NCBI GenBank assembly: GCA_947044405.1 | Contig: CAMRHE010000358.1 | Location: 992,001-1,056,000, forward strand | Reading direction: 5' to 3' | From: Leptodactylus fallax | Taxonomy: Eukaryota; Chordata; Amphibia; Anura; Leptodactylidae | DNA length: 64,000 bases | Part shown: in pieces, positions 11,857-22,140 of the stretch | How the letters are laid out: every line of letters begins with the position of its first letter | Numbering within the stretch: the first letter of the stretch is position 1 | Translations under genes and position numbers: made by a program | Notes under the pieces: generated by a model | Seen by the model: the letters and a program-made list of their open reading frames with translations, nothing else | The model's database searches: none | Told to the model about the DNA's origin: nothing

Positions 11857-12962
11857 CAGTGCCTTGCGAAAGTATTCGGCCCCCTTGAACTTTTCAACCT
11901 TTTGCCACATTTCAGGCTTCAAACATAAGGATATAAAATTTTAATTTTTTGGTGAAGAATCAACAACAAGTGGGACACGATTGTGAAGTGGAACAAAATT
12001 TATTGGTTATTTTAAACTTTTGTAAAAAATAAAAAACTGAAAAGTGGGGCGTGCAATATTATTCGGCCCCTTTACTTTCAGTGCAGCAAACTCACTCCAG
12101 AAGTTCAGTGAGGATCTCTGAATGATCCAATGTTGTCCTAAATGACTGATGATGATAAATATAATCCACCTGTGTGTAATCAAGTCTCCATATAAATGCA
12201 CCTGCTCTGTGATACTCTCAGGGTTCTGTTTAAAGCGCAGAGAGCATCATGAAGACCAAGGAACACACCAGGCAGGTCCGTGATACTGTTGTGGAGAAAT
12301 TTAAGTCGGATTTGGAAACAAAAAGATTTCCCAAACTTTAAACATCCCAAGGAGCATTGTGCAAGCGATCATATTGAAATGGAAGGAGTATCAGACCACT
12401 GCAAATCTACCAAGACCCGGCCGTCCCTCTAAACTTTCATCACAAACAAGGAGAAGACTGATCTGATATGTAGCCAAGAGGCCCATGATCACTCTGGATG
12501 AACTGCAGAGAGAGTCTGTTCATAGGACAACAATCAGTCGTACACTGCACAAATCTGGCCTTTATGGAAGAGTGGCAAGAAGAAAGCCAAACGCTCTCCA
12601 TCCAACCTCACTGAGCTCGAGCTGTTTTCCAAGGAAGAATGGGCAAGAATTTCAGTCTCTCGATGTGCAAAACTGATAGAGACAAACCCCAAGCGACTTG
12701 CAGCTGTAATCGCAGCAAAAGGTGGCGCTACAAAGTAATAACTTAAGGGGGCCAAATAATTTGGCACGCCCCACTTTGCAGTTTTTTATTTTTTACAAAA
12801 GTTTAAAATAACCAATAAATTTCGTTCCACTTCACAATCGTGTCCCACTTGTTGTTGATTCTTCACCAAAAAAATTAAAATTTTATATCCTTATGTTTGA
12901 AGCCGGAAATGTGGCAAAAGGTTGAAAAGTTCCAGGGGGCCGAATACTTTCGCAAGGCACTG
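11857..12962 (+). mobile_element. Tc1-family transposon, subfamily C, internally deleted
   Basis: Starts CAGTGCCTTGCGAAAGTATT and ends AATACTTTCGCAAGGCACTG, flanked by TA at 11855..11856 and 12963..12964. The inverted repeats are about 200 bp and include the block TTTTACAAAAGTTTAAAATA. At 1106 bp it is about 0.5 kb shorter than full-length Tc1 elements; the loss is in the transposase core. Confidence 0.92.
12249..12738 (+). pseudogene. Tc1-C transposase remnant lacking the catalytic core
   Basis: ATG at 12249 gives MKTKEHTRQVRDTVVEKFK, the start of the DNA-binding half. The reading is then disturbed near 12320 and recovers as ITLDELQRESVHRTTISRTL and GLYGRVARRKP at about 12485..12590. Immediately after RRKP the sequence jumps to the C-terminal segment (ELELFSKEEWARIS, then AAVIAAKGGATK, TAA at 12736..12738) in a different frame. 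The whole DDE segment is gone. The join is near 12588..12595 at a GCCA, which could be deletion microhomology. The element could only be moved by a transposase made elsewhere. Confidence 0.85.
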
Positions 12963-13389
12963 TATGTCCATGGTCAAGCTTCTTGCATGTTGAAAAATCA
13001 ACGTTTAAACACTCCTAGCACAGGGATTGCAAGTGGCATTTCCTTCATCTGCAGTGGCCAGAGATCCCTGGGTCCCTCTACTTTGAGTAATGGCCCTGGT
13101 ATTCAATCAGGAGACCGCTAGAACCGTCACTCAGAGCAGAGGAGAGTGGCAGAGAGACAGGGTCACAGCACATGAAAGCCCGCTAGTGTTATCAGTAGAT
13201 CCTCTGTCGTTTTATCATCTCCCACCTATTAGATTGTTTGGGGCAGATGCTATGCAATGGTCTTACAGCTGATCCATTACTGGACCAGCTGACTGTACTC
13301 TGCAGCAACTTTACTGGGAGAGAGGGGGTCCTGATTGGGCTCCCTTTAAATATTTCTGGCAGAATTGAAGTTGTGAAGTTGCCCACTGT

Positions 13390-13393
<4 letters not shown>

Positions 13394-13444
<51 letters not shown>

Positions 13445-13452
13445 TATATATA
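13394..13452. repeat. (AT)n microsatellite
   Basis: About 59 bases of alternating A and T with one AA interruption, ending in the TA used as the target of Tc1-B copy 2. Tc1 elements often integrate in AT repeats. Confidence 0.95.
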
Positions 13453-13866
13453 CAGTACAGACCAAAAGTTTGGACACACCTTCTCATTCCAAGAGTTTTC
13501 TATATTTTCATGACTATAAAAATTGTATATTCACACTGAAGGCATCAAAACTATGAATTAACACATGCGGAATTATATACTTAACAAAAAAGTGTGAAAC
13601 AACTGAAAATACGTCTTATATTCTAGGTTCTTCAAAGTAGCCACCTTTTGCTTTAATTACTGCTTTGCACACTCTTGGCATTCTCTTGATGAGCTTCAAG
13701 AGGTAGTCACCTGAAATGGTTTTCACTTCACAGGTGTGCCCTGTCAGGTTTAATAAGTGGGATTTCTTGCCTTATAAATGGGGTTGGGACCATCAGTTGT
13801 GTTGTTCAGAAGTCAGGTGGATACACAGCTGATAGTCCTACTGAATGGAGTGTTAGAATTTATATT

Positions 13867-14221
13867 ATGGCAAGAAAAAAGCAGCTAAATAAAGAAAAAC
13901 GAGTGCCCATCATTACTTTAAGAAATGAAGGTCAGTCAGTCCGAAAAATTGGGAAAACTTTGAAAGTGTCCCCAAGTGCAGTGGCCAAAACCATCAAGCG
14001 CTACAAAGAAACTGGCTCACATGAGGACTGCCCCAGGAAAGGAAGACCAAGAGTCACCTCTACTGCGGAGGATAAGTTCATCCGAGTCACCAGCCTCAGA
14101 AATCGCAGGTTAACAGCAGCTCAGATTAGAGACCAGGTCAATGCCACACAGAGTTCTAGCAGCAGACACATCTCCACAACAACTGTTAAGAGGAGACTGT
14201 GTGCAACAGGCCTTCATGGTA
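13867..14221 (+). pseudogene. Tc1-B copy 2 transposase, N-terminal part
   Basis: True start of the subfamily B transposase: MARKKQLNKEKRVPIITLRN, then the helix-turn-helix VRKIGKTLKVSPSAVAKTIK and the linker GRPRVTSTAEDKFIR. The frame is open to the TA at 14220..14221, where Tc1-D1 inserted. Reading on into the insertion ends at once (TVI, stop). Confidence 0.9.
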
Positions 14222-15870
14222 CAGTCATATGAAAAAGTTTGGGCACCCCTATTAATCTTAATCATTTTTAGTTCTAAATATTTGGGTGTTTGCAACAGCC
14301 ATTTCAATTTGATATATCTAATAACTGATGGACACAGTAATATTTCAGGATTGAAATGAGGTTTATTGTACTAACAGAAAATGTGCAATATGCATTAAAC
14401 CAAAATTTGACCGATGCAAAAGTATGGGCACCTCAACAGAAAAGTGACATTAATATTTAGTAGATCCTCCTTTTGCAAAAATAACAGCCTCTAGTCGCTT
14501 CCTGTAGCTTTTAATCAGTTCCTGGATCCTGGATGAAGGTATTTTTGACCATTCCTCTTTACAAAACAATTCCAGTTCAGTTAAGTTTGATGGTCGCCGA
14601 GCATGGACAGCCCGATTCAAATTATCCCGCAGATGTTCAATGATATTCAGGTCTGGGGACTGGGATGGCCATTCCAGAACATTGTAATTGTTCCTCTGCA
14701 TGAATGCCTGAGTAGATTTGGAGCTGTGTTTTGGATCATTGTCTTGCTGAAATATCCATCCCCGGCGTAACTTCAAATTCGTCACTGATTCTTGTACATT
14801 ATTCTCAAGAATCTGCTGATACTGAGTTGAATCCATGCGACCCTCAACTTTAACAAGATTCCCGGTGCCGGCATTGGCCACACAGCCCCAAAGCATGATG
14901 GAACCTCCACCAAATTTTACAGTGGGTAGCAAGTGTTTTTCTTGGAATGCTGTGTTTTTTTGACGCCATGCATAACGCCTTTTTGTATGACCAAACAACT
15001 CAATCTTTGTTTCATCAGTCCACAGGACCTTCTTCCAAAATGAAGCTGGCTTGTCCAAATGTGCTTTTGCATACCTCAGGCGACTCTGTTTGTGGCGTGC
15101 TTTCAGAAACGGCTTCTTTCGCATCACTCTCCCATACAGCTTCTCCTTGTGCAAAGTGTGCTGTATTGTCGACCGCTGCACAGTGACACCATCTGCAGCA
15201 AGATGATGCTGCAGCTCTTTGGAGGTGGTCTGTGGATTGTCCTTGACTGTTCTCATCATTCTTCTTCTCTGCCTTTCTGATATTTTTCTTGGCCTGCCAC
15301 TTCTGGGCTTAACAAGAACTGTCCCTGTGGTCTTCCATTTCCTTACTATGTTCTTCACAGTGGAAACTGACAGGTTAAATCTCCGAGACAACTTTTTGTA
15401 TCCTTCCCCTGAACAACTATGTTGAACAATCTTTGTTTTCAGATCATTTGAGAGTTGTTTTGAGGAGCCCATGATGCCACTCTTCAGAGGAGATTCAAAT
15501 AGGAGAACAACTTGTAATTGGCCACCTTAAATACCTTTTCTCATGATTGGATACACCTGGCTATGAAGTTCAAAGCTCAGTGAGGTTACAAAACCAATTT
15601 TGTGCTTCAGTAAGTCAGTAAAAAGTAGTTAGGCGTATTCAAATCAATAAAATGATAAGGGTACCCAAATTTTTGCACCGGTCAAATTTTGGTTTAATGC
15701 ATATTGCACATTTTCTGTTAGTACAATAAACCTCATTTCAATCCTGAAATATTACTGTGTCCATCAGTTATTAGATATATCAAATTGAAATGGCTGTTGC
15801 AAACACCCAAATATTTAGAACTAAAAATGATTAAGATTAATAGGGGTGTCCAAACTTTTTCATATGACTG
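14222..15870 (-). mobile_element. Tc1-family transposon, subfamily D, copy 1 (nested)
   Basis: Starts CAGTCATATGAAAAAGTTTG and ends with its reverse complement, flanked by TA from the host Tc1-B. Inverted repeats are about 213 bp (14222..14434 and 15658..15870). Each arm carries two related direct repeats, an outer AAAAAGTTTGGGCACCCC and an inner GCAAAAGTATGGGCACC, about 170 bp apart. This is the IR/DR layout known from Tc1 elements such as Sleeping Beauty, where the direct repeats bind transposase. Length 1649 bp, identical to copy 2. Confidence 0.96.
14450..15472 (-). CDS. Tc1-D transposase, full-length open frame
   Basis: An uninterrupted 340-residue Tc1 transposase, which would cut and paste the element at TA sites in the nucleus. 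It starts MGSSKQLSNDLKTKIVQHSC and ends AKGGSTKY. Residues 1..110 form the paired-like bipartite DNA-binding domain; SGRPRK at 58..63 is the AT-hook-like linker, followed by the basic stretch RQRRRMMR (67..74, likely nuclear localisation). The DD34E triad is D153 (WTDETK), D244 (QQDNDPKH) and E279 (DLNIIEH); the 34-residue spacing is exact. The start is chosen because it agrees with the two sister copies and follows a TATTTAAGG promoter-like motif near 15523..15531. Oddity: residue 282 is Arg, whereas the sister copies and the A, B and E families here have Trp, and residue 286 is Asn instead of Lys. It is intact in length but may be impaired. Confidence 0.92.
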   Translation of the reverse strand: MGSSKQLSNDLKTKIVQHSCSGEGYKKLSRRFNLSVSTVKNIVRKWKTTGTVLVKPRSGRPRKISERQRRRMMRTVKDNPQTTSKELQHHLAADGVTVQRSTIQHTLHKEKLYGRVMRKKPFLKARHKQSRLRYAKAHLDKPASFWKKVLWTDETKIELFGHTKRRYAWRQKNTAFQEKHLLPTVKFGGGSIMLWGCVANAGTGNLVKVEGRMDSTQYQQILENNVQESVTNLKLRRGWIFQQDNDPKHSSKSTQAFMQRNNYNVLEWPSQSPDLNIIEHLRDNLNRAVHARRPSNLTELELFCKEEWSKIPSSRIQELIKSYRKRLEAVIFAKGGSTKY

Positions 15871-15872
15871 TA

Positions 15873-16554
15873 AAATAGCTGCTAGGAAACCACTGCTAAG
15901 GACAGGCAACAAGCAGAAGAGACTTGTTCGGGCTAAAGAACACAAGGAATGGACATTAGACCTGTGGAAATCTGTGCTTTGGTCTGATGAGTCCAAATTT
16001 GAGATCTTTGGTTCCAACCACCGTGTCTTTGTGCGACGCAGAAAAGGTGAACAAATGGCCTCGACATGCCTGGTTCCCACCGTGAAGCATGGAGGAGGAG
16101 GTGTGATGGTGTGGGGGTGCTTTGCTGGTGACACTGTTGGGGATTTATTCAAAATTGAAGGAATACTGAATCAACATGGTTACCACAGCATCTTGCAGCG
16201 GCATGCTATTCCATCCGGTTTGCGTTTAGTTGGACCATCATTTATTTTTCAACAGGACAATGACCCCAAACACACCTCCAGACTGTGTAAGGGCTATTTG
16301 ACCAAGAAGGAGAGTGATGGGGTGCTACGCCAGATGACCTGGCCTCCACAGTCACCAGACCTGAACCCAATCCAGATGGTTTGGGGTGAGCTGGACCGCA
16401 GAGTGAAGGCAAAAGGGCCAACAAGTGCTAAGCATCTCTGGGAACTCCTTCAAGACTGTTGGAAGACCATTTCAGTCGACTACCTCTTGAAGCTCATCAA
16501 GAGAATGCCAAGAGTGTGCAAAGCAGTAAGGTGGCTACTTTGAAGAACCTAGAA
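15873..16554 (+). pseudogene. Tc1-B copy 2 transposase, C-terminal part, catalytic Glu lost
   Basis: Resumes as KIAARKPLLRTGNKQKR right after the nested element. It holds WSDESKFEIFG and [10 protein letters not shown] with both Asp residues, but the third motif reads SPDLNPIQMVW: codon 16373..16375 is CAG (Gln), while copy 1 has GAG (Glu). An 11-base deletion near 16526 shifts the frame, so the end reads CKAVRWLL instead of CKAVIKAKGGYFEEP. Even without the insertion the enzyme would lack its third metal ligand. Confidence 0.92.
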
Positions 16555-16725
16555 TATAAGACATATTTTCAGATGTTTCACACTTTTTTGTTTAAGTATA
16601 TAATTCCACATGTGTTAATTCATAGTTTTGATGCCTTCAGTGTGAATCTACAATTTTTATAGTCATGAAAATACAGAAAACTCTTGGAATCAGAAGGTTT
16701 GTCCAAACTTTTGGTCTGTACTGTA

Positions 16726-19092
16726 TATATATCAGCTTTGTTCTTGTAGTTGACCTGTTTTTACAGTACTTTTGAGTTTTGTCATTCTCCCTTGTTCCCT
16801 GATAGCATTTGTTTTGCCTTCAAGTTCAGCTCTGCTTAGTTAGCTTACTTGTCTCTGGACCGTAGTCTTAGTCTTTTATGAGTTAGAGTCAGTCTTGTAA
16901 ATTATGGTATACATATGTATAAAGACAGTGAGAGTCAGTGATGAGGTCTGTTTATTATTTATCGACATTCATCTGTTCTTTTCCCTGACGGTCACCTCCA
17001 TAATCCGTTAGCACCATGCGGTTCCTGTCATCTATTGATGAGTTCTTGCATTTGTTACCTGCTGTGCAGATACATGCTTCATAATATTGCTTTATGATTG
17101 TCTTCCTGTTACACCAATCGGCCCTACTGTAATCCTTGAAGGTGCTTCAATACAATGAAACAATGAAACAATGTCAATAACCGGGAAACGTGACTGCAAT
17201 TGGTGAAGTCCAGTACCTCCATCTAGTGCTCGGCCACTGCTGTTACTCCTGGACACTTGTGAGTCCAGCCTCAGGAGTGTTAAAACTTGGACTACCTATC
17301 ACATATATAGCTCTATCAGTAGTTTTGAGGGGTCAAAAAGGCTGACACCATCTCTTTTAAACTGGATTGGCCACATTCTGAGACTAAATTGACGTTTATT
17401 GTCACGTGGGAAAAGGACTTGGGTTTTAAAATGTTACTATCTAGGTAACGTCATTGTACAACAATTGCAATGGGAAGCGACTCAGGCTGAGAACTCAATC
17501 AAAATCCAACAAAGAACCGATTTGGTTCCTTATATTCATTGAACATACCCAACAGTCTCCCCACTATGCTTCAGGGATTGTGCAGAATTTGGTATGCCCC
17601 TTCATATCTGGTGGACGTGATCAAAGGTGGTGTGCCTTTAGGTCATATATTACCTTTGTCCTCTCAAGCAGAAATCCTCTATTCTTTTATTGGCTGATAA
17701 GTTCCCCAAATACGCAAACTGAGGTCACCAAAATGATGATTTCTAAAAAGTTATTTGCAGTTTGCAATGACTCTATGGAGGTGTTTAATAACACTTGGGA
17801 GCCCTGAATAACCTTCCTACATGCCCCAGGAATTCCCTCGGGAATTATTCGGTGGAAATTTATTACACTATAACTATTTTCCCCCATATTATTTTCTTTA
17901 ATAGAGACCTGATATTCTATTTTGTTGATAGACCTTATCATTTCTTATATTATATTGCTTTTGATACTCCACCTGCGAGGGAATATTGGATTTTGATATA
18001 CTTAATAAAACTTATTAAAACTAAACTGGACTGGCATTGAAACTAAACTGGATTGGGATTGGCAGAGGAAAAGCAGTTTGGTAGGAGTCAGACCATGCCA
18101 ACCTTCATTTTTATTACCATTAATTGGACATTTCCAAAACAAATTTGAAGAGGTTTTCCCGATATCAAAAGCTAAAGAATATTAGTAAAGTATGTCACTG
18201 AGGGCCTGTCACTACTGGGATCCTCAAAGATTCATATAATAAAGTTCATTGGAATGGCCCAGTAATTGTGCTGCTTGCATATAAAATGTATAATGGTCTG
18301 AATACCTTACTACAGTATATATACAATACTTATACCCCCAACATACGTTATATATGCTCTTCTAAAAGCACTGTTAGTCCTGACAGGTAATAAAACTGTG
18401 TGTGATGCTATGTATCTTTACATAAAAGGGCTTCGTACAAGAACACAAAGAATCAAAGAAGAAGAATCAAATCAACTAATATACAGAGATCATCACAAAT
18501 ACTCATCCTTAAATAGTTGTTATTGAGCCAACATATGCAGAACTTCTGACCCCAGAAATACGAGGTTATAATTCATTAAGACTGAAGGAGAAATTAATAC
18601 TTTGGAGGGAAAACTAACTGATCTTAATGAGTTCAGAGGTTGAATGCTGAATCACAGCAGTCTTTCCATTTTCTTATTGAACCTTAGCTATATCATATCA
18701 TAAAATTTAGTTAGCATATTACTGAAGAAATGCAGTAATAATAATAAGACAGCATGTTACCTGATAACCAAAAGATGCATGTCATCAAAGTAAACTTGTC
18801 ACGAGAACAGCCTCTGTAAAAGGGCATCTTTTAGAGCAACTGGATTTAGACCAACAAAACTCATTTCCAAACAAATGAAATCTGACTACTTATATATTGA
18901 GGCAGGTTGTTCTCCATGCAACTTTATGATTAAAATTCAGTATGCCATGACCATAAGGTTTATAATGTAGCATATGTTAGCAGCCCACTCACGTAATCCA
19001 TGGAGATTCAATAACTGTGGATTTGTTCCCGGCTGGATTTGTTGCAAGCATACTCAAATCTCCGGGTTAAAGGAGAGCCAAATAGTCCAAGT
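16726..19092. other. Unassigned tract, possible LINE 3' tail
   Basis: No coding signal that I trust. Around 17980..18025 the sequence reads like a retroposon tail (TACTTAATAAAACTTATTAA). The open frame 17454..17807 (117 codons) could be a decayed LINE fragment but shows no motif. Confidence 0.35.
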
Positions 19093-19131
19093 GATATTAT
19101 TAATATTTATTTATATAGCACCATTAATTAT
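19093..19131 (-). repeat. SINE tail fragment
   Basis: TTTATTTATATAGCACCATT at about 19105..19124 is the reverse complement of the tail motif seen at 36470..36500 (AATGGTGCTATATAAATAATAA). Only the 3' tail of the element is recognisable. Confidence 0.55.
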
Positions 19132-19626
19132 ACCATGAGACTCCAGCAAACGAAGACCAGGGTGGATATATAAAACTTAGCTTTTAATTAAGAATAGTAA
19201 AAAGGTTTCCGTTTCCTTTTACAATTCCATCAGGATAAAGACAGACAAGGGTGACTGGACACGCAATGAATCGCTCCATGCCATGACCATAGCCCATCCT
19301 AAATAAACTATCTCATGTGGGAGAGGGAGATTTAGCTATGTTGGGTACACTAGTAATTTGCTGTATTCCCAGGATATTCCCATAGACGCCATTTATGGTG
19401 TATCCATAGGATATGTCATAAATGCCTGATAGGTGGGGGACCCACTTATGGGATCTTCATTTACCAGAAGTGTTTTTTTTAACTCTGGTTATCTCTTTCT
19501 ATATCTTCCATAGACATCAAAGGCAAAGTCAACACAAGCTATTGGAAAACTGCAATCTGTGAACAGAGTAGCTAGACCCCCAGTCCAAGGACAGGTGACT
19601 CTCCTTATCGGGCATATCTTAAATGG
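19132..19626. other. Mostly unassigned; T2-type MITE core near 19380
   Basis: GTATCCATAGGATATGTCAT followed by TGATAGGTGGGGGACCCAC (about 19400..19445) is the internal core of a TTAA MITE, but its ends are not recognisable. Confidence 0.4.
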
Positions 19627-19630
19627 TTGA

Positions 19631-19807
19631 AGGGGTTGTGCTGTATTGGAAAAACATGGTTGTTTTGTTCTAAAAACAGCACCACACCTGTCCACAGGTT
19701 CAATGTGGTATTGCAGCTTGGATTCAATCACTCAGACACAACCCATGAACAGATGTGGAGATGTTTTGGAAGAAAGCAGCCATGTTTATCTAATCTGGAT
19801 AATCCCT
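19631..19807. mobile_element. T2-type MITE, short palindromic copy
   Basis: Right TTAA at 19808..19811; the left target is TTGA at 19627..19630. The arms are inverted: AGGGGTTGTGCTG...AAAAACATGG on the left and CCATGTTTATC...AATCCCT on the right, with AACAGCACCACACCTGTCC mirrored weakly inside. Confidence 0.65.
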
Positions 19808-19811
19808 TTAA

Positions 19812-21629
19812 AGTGGAAATAAGCTTTTACAAATGATCAGCAGCGGCAAAGCATATTCATATTTCTGTAACAGTGATCTTGCATTTATAATATCTTCTGT
19901 GGCCAAGAGTACTTACTGTATAAGATATAGTAATGGAAAGACTAATCTGATATGGCTTCAAAATACACCAGAAACAACCAATTTTATTATTGCAGTAATG
20001 AATCAGGACTATTGTCAGGTTTTTAAAGGGAAGTATAAAGTACCTGATTTTAGTTTTTATATGTAAGTCTGCAGAAGAGAAATGATGTGCTTGTTCCTAG
20101 CTATTCATTTTTTTAAAACTTCCCTAGGGGCAGGCATATTGGATGCAATGTGCCCTAAAATATATCACCAAGCAGCCGTACCGGAAAGCATGGCACAGAA
20201 CCACTAAAGACAGTTATTGGCTGCAGTAGTCACAAGCCAGTACAACATATCAAACACTGGCATACTATGAATGTATCAGAATAAGAACCTGTATATGGAC
20301 ACCAGGGCATCAATGCTGGAGAAAAAGGACTGAAGATGTGAGTACAGTTTTTTATTTTCAGAAAGAAGCTGCTTCATTTTTGTTTTTGTTTTTTAGAAGT
20401 GTTAGACATCCCCTTTAAATCCTGCTCCCTCTGCTGAGCTGTCACAGTCTACATAAGAAAGTTTAAAGTCAGCTGCTGTGAATAGGAAATGTCAGCTTAC
20501 TGTGTATGCTCTAATGGTCAGAGTGGAAACTAGAGAATATCAATATTTGGTTTGTAATAAAATCTGATTTAAAGAATAGCAAAATCCTAAAAGAAATGAA
20601 ATGCTTACATCTTACCGTCACAAATTTACAGGTTCAAAAGCAGTTTTGATATGACACTCCTATAATATTCCAGTCAAACACAGTGATAGGATTATAGAAA
20701 TAATAGGGCTATAGAAAAAGGACTATAGAAAGAAGTTGCAAAAAATTACAGTATAATTTATAAAAGTCATCTATAAAAGCTGACAAAGGCAAATAATTGG
20801 GACATGACATTCCAATACCCAAGATAATCGTCTGGATCAAGCCAAAAATCAACAAAAATACCATACTAAACCTAAAATAAAAAGCGACTTTCTATGTATC
20901 AAGCTGCAGTAGTCCAAGTTGTATTTCTTAGCAATAGGGGTTAAATATTTGTATAATACACAAATGTTTTTACAGTAGGAGAAGACAAAATAAATACTGA
21001 GGTAATGGGGCTGTGTCCAGCCCCATCAAAATAAATCGAACTTTCCTCAAGCCATACCATTCATTTTTCAACTTCAAGGGCATGTCACATTTGCTTATCT
21101 CGTTCATATGTTAAAACAGCTTTCAGTCTTTAGCCAATTCATTACAATCAGGTTCTGGCTGCAATCAGCGTCTGGCAAAGCTGTCATCATCACTTGGGAA
21201 TGTCAGGGATCACTATCACACTGATCGGATCTCGCAGGGCTTCCATCTTTAAGATTGATGTGGCTGTAATGGATTGTGTATGTTAGTACTAAGAGGTGCG
21301 GCTGCCAGAAAGCTGCATATTACCGCGCTGGATCAATCTGTAGGCAAATCAAACCTTTTGGGCCCTTGTTAACAGAAGGTTTGCATTGCCAATTAAAGCA
21401 AACTCAAGATACATCACAGAAATAGAAATGTAATACTAAAACCAAGGTTCAAAAGGCAACCCAAAAGTCTAAAATTAACAACTCCAAAACGCATATCAAC
21501 AAACAAAAGCAGAGAACAGGGAATGGGGATCTTGGCTTAAAACCCAATCCCAACATCTACATGGAGTCTGTTCTCCTTGTATTATTTCTGGTAACTTTGG
21601 GAACTGGGATACACACTCTTATGTATGAT
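19812..21629. other. Unassigned tract with one MITE end
   Basis: TTAGACATCCCCTTTAA at about 20402..20418 looks like the right end of a TTAA MITE with no clear left partner. I see nothing else. Confidence 0.4.
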
Positions 21630-21633
21630 TTAA

Positions 21634-22140
21634 AGGGGTTGTCAATTTTTAGCAAATAAATGTTATTGTTTGTATTAAGAAAATGTATACAATTTTCCAT
21701 TATACTTTCTGTATCAAAATTTCACGATTTTTCAAAATCTCTTCTTACTGTTATTTATTGTTTACTTCCAGTGGATAAAAATCAGTCCATGGTCATGGGT
21801 AAATGTTCACACCACAACAGACTAGATTGTAAAGTAGCTGAACAGTAGAACATGATGGTCGTAGTGTGAAGCAGTTCCCTGGGTCCTGACAACAGGCATT
21901 GCGCTTCTGCTAGCAAGGGTGATGTGACGTCTGTTTCCTGTAAACCTGTGTCACTGCTAAGAGTATGGCCAGAGTCCCTAGTTCCAGGAACCAGCTGACA
22001 TCTCAGGGACCTTGGATCAAGCTGACCAGGACCTGTATGTAGAACTACGAGCAGCAAGCCACCGCTCCTCTCCAGGAAGCTGCGCAAGATCCACCTCTTT
22101 ACCAGCAACGGAACCAAAAGTAAAAGTTTAAATAAAATTC
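21634..22140. mobile_element. T2-type MITE, right end unclear
   Basis: TTAA at 21630..21633 followed by AGGGGTTGTCAATTTTTAGC, a typical left end. The GC-richer interior up to about 22110 and an A-run at 22157..22172 follow. No matching right terminus was found, so the end is approximate. Confidence 0.4.

Larger units (their letters stand above)
11774..13345. mobile_element. T2-type MITE split by Tc1-C
   Basis: TTAA at 11770..11773 and 13346..13349. Left AGAGAATCTATCAGGAG pairs with the right-end reverse complement AAGGGAGCCCAATCAGGA. Tc1-C occupies 11857..12962, so the MITE itself is about 460 bp. Confidence 0.55.
13453..16723 (+). mobile_element. Tc1-family transposon, subfamily B, copy 2, containing Tc1-D1
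   Basis: Ends CAGTACAGACCAAAAGTTTG and its reverse complement, TA at 13451..13452 and 16724..16725. After removal of the nested element (14222..15870 plus one TA) the host is 1620 bp, a full-length size. The junction matches copy 1, where CATGGTAAAATAGC is uninterrupted (about 6666). Confidence 0.95.

Noticed and set aside
17454..17807. 117-codon plus-strand frame near a retroposon-like tail
   Set aside because: Could be LINE debris, but no reverse transcriptase or endonuclease motif is visible.
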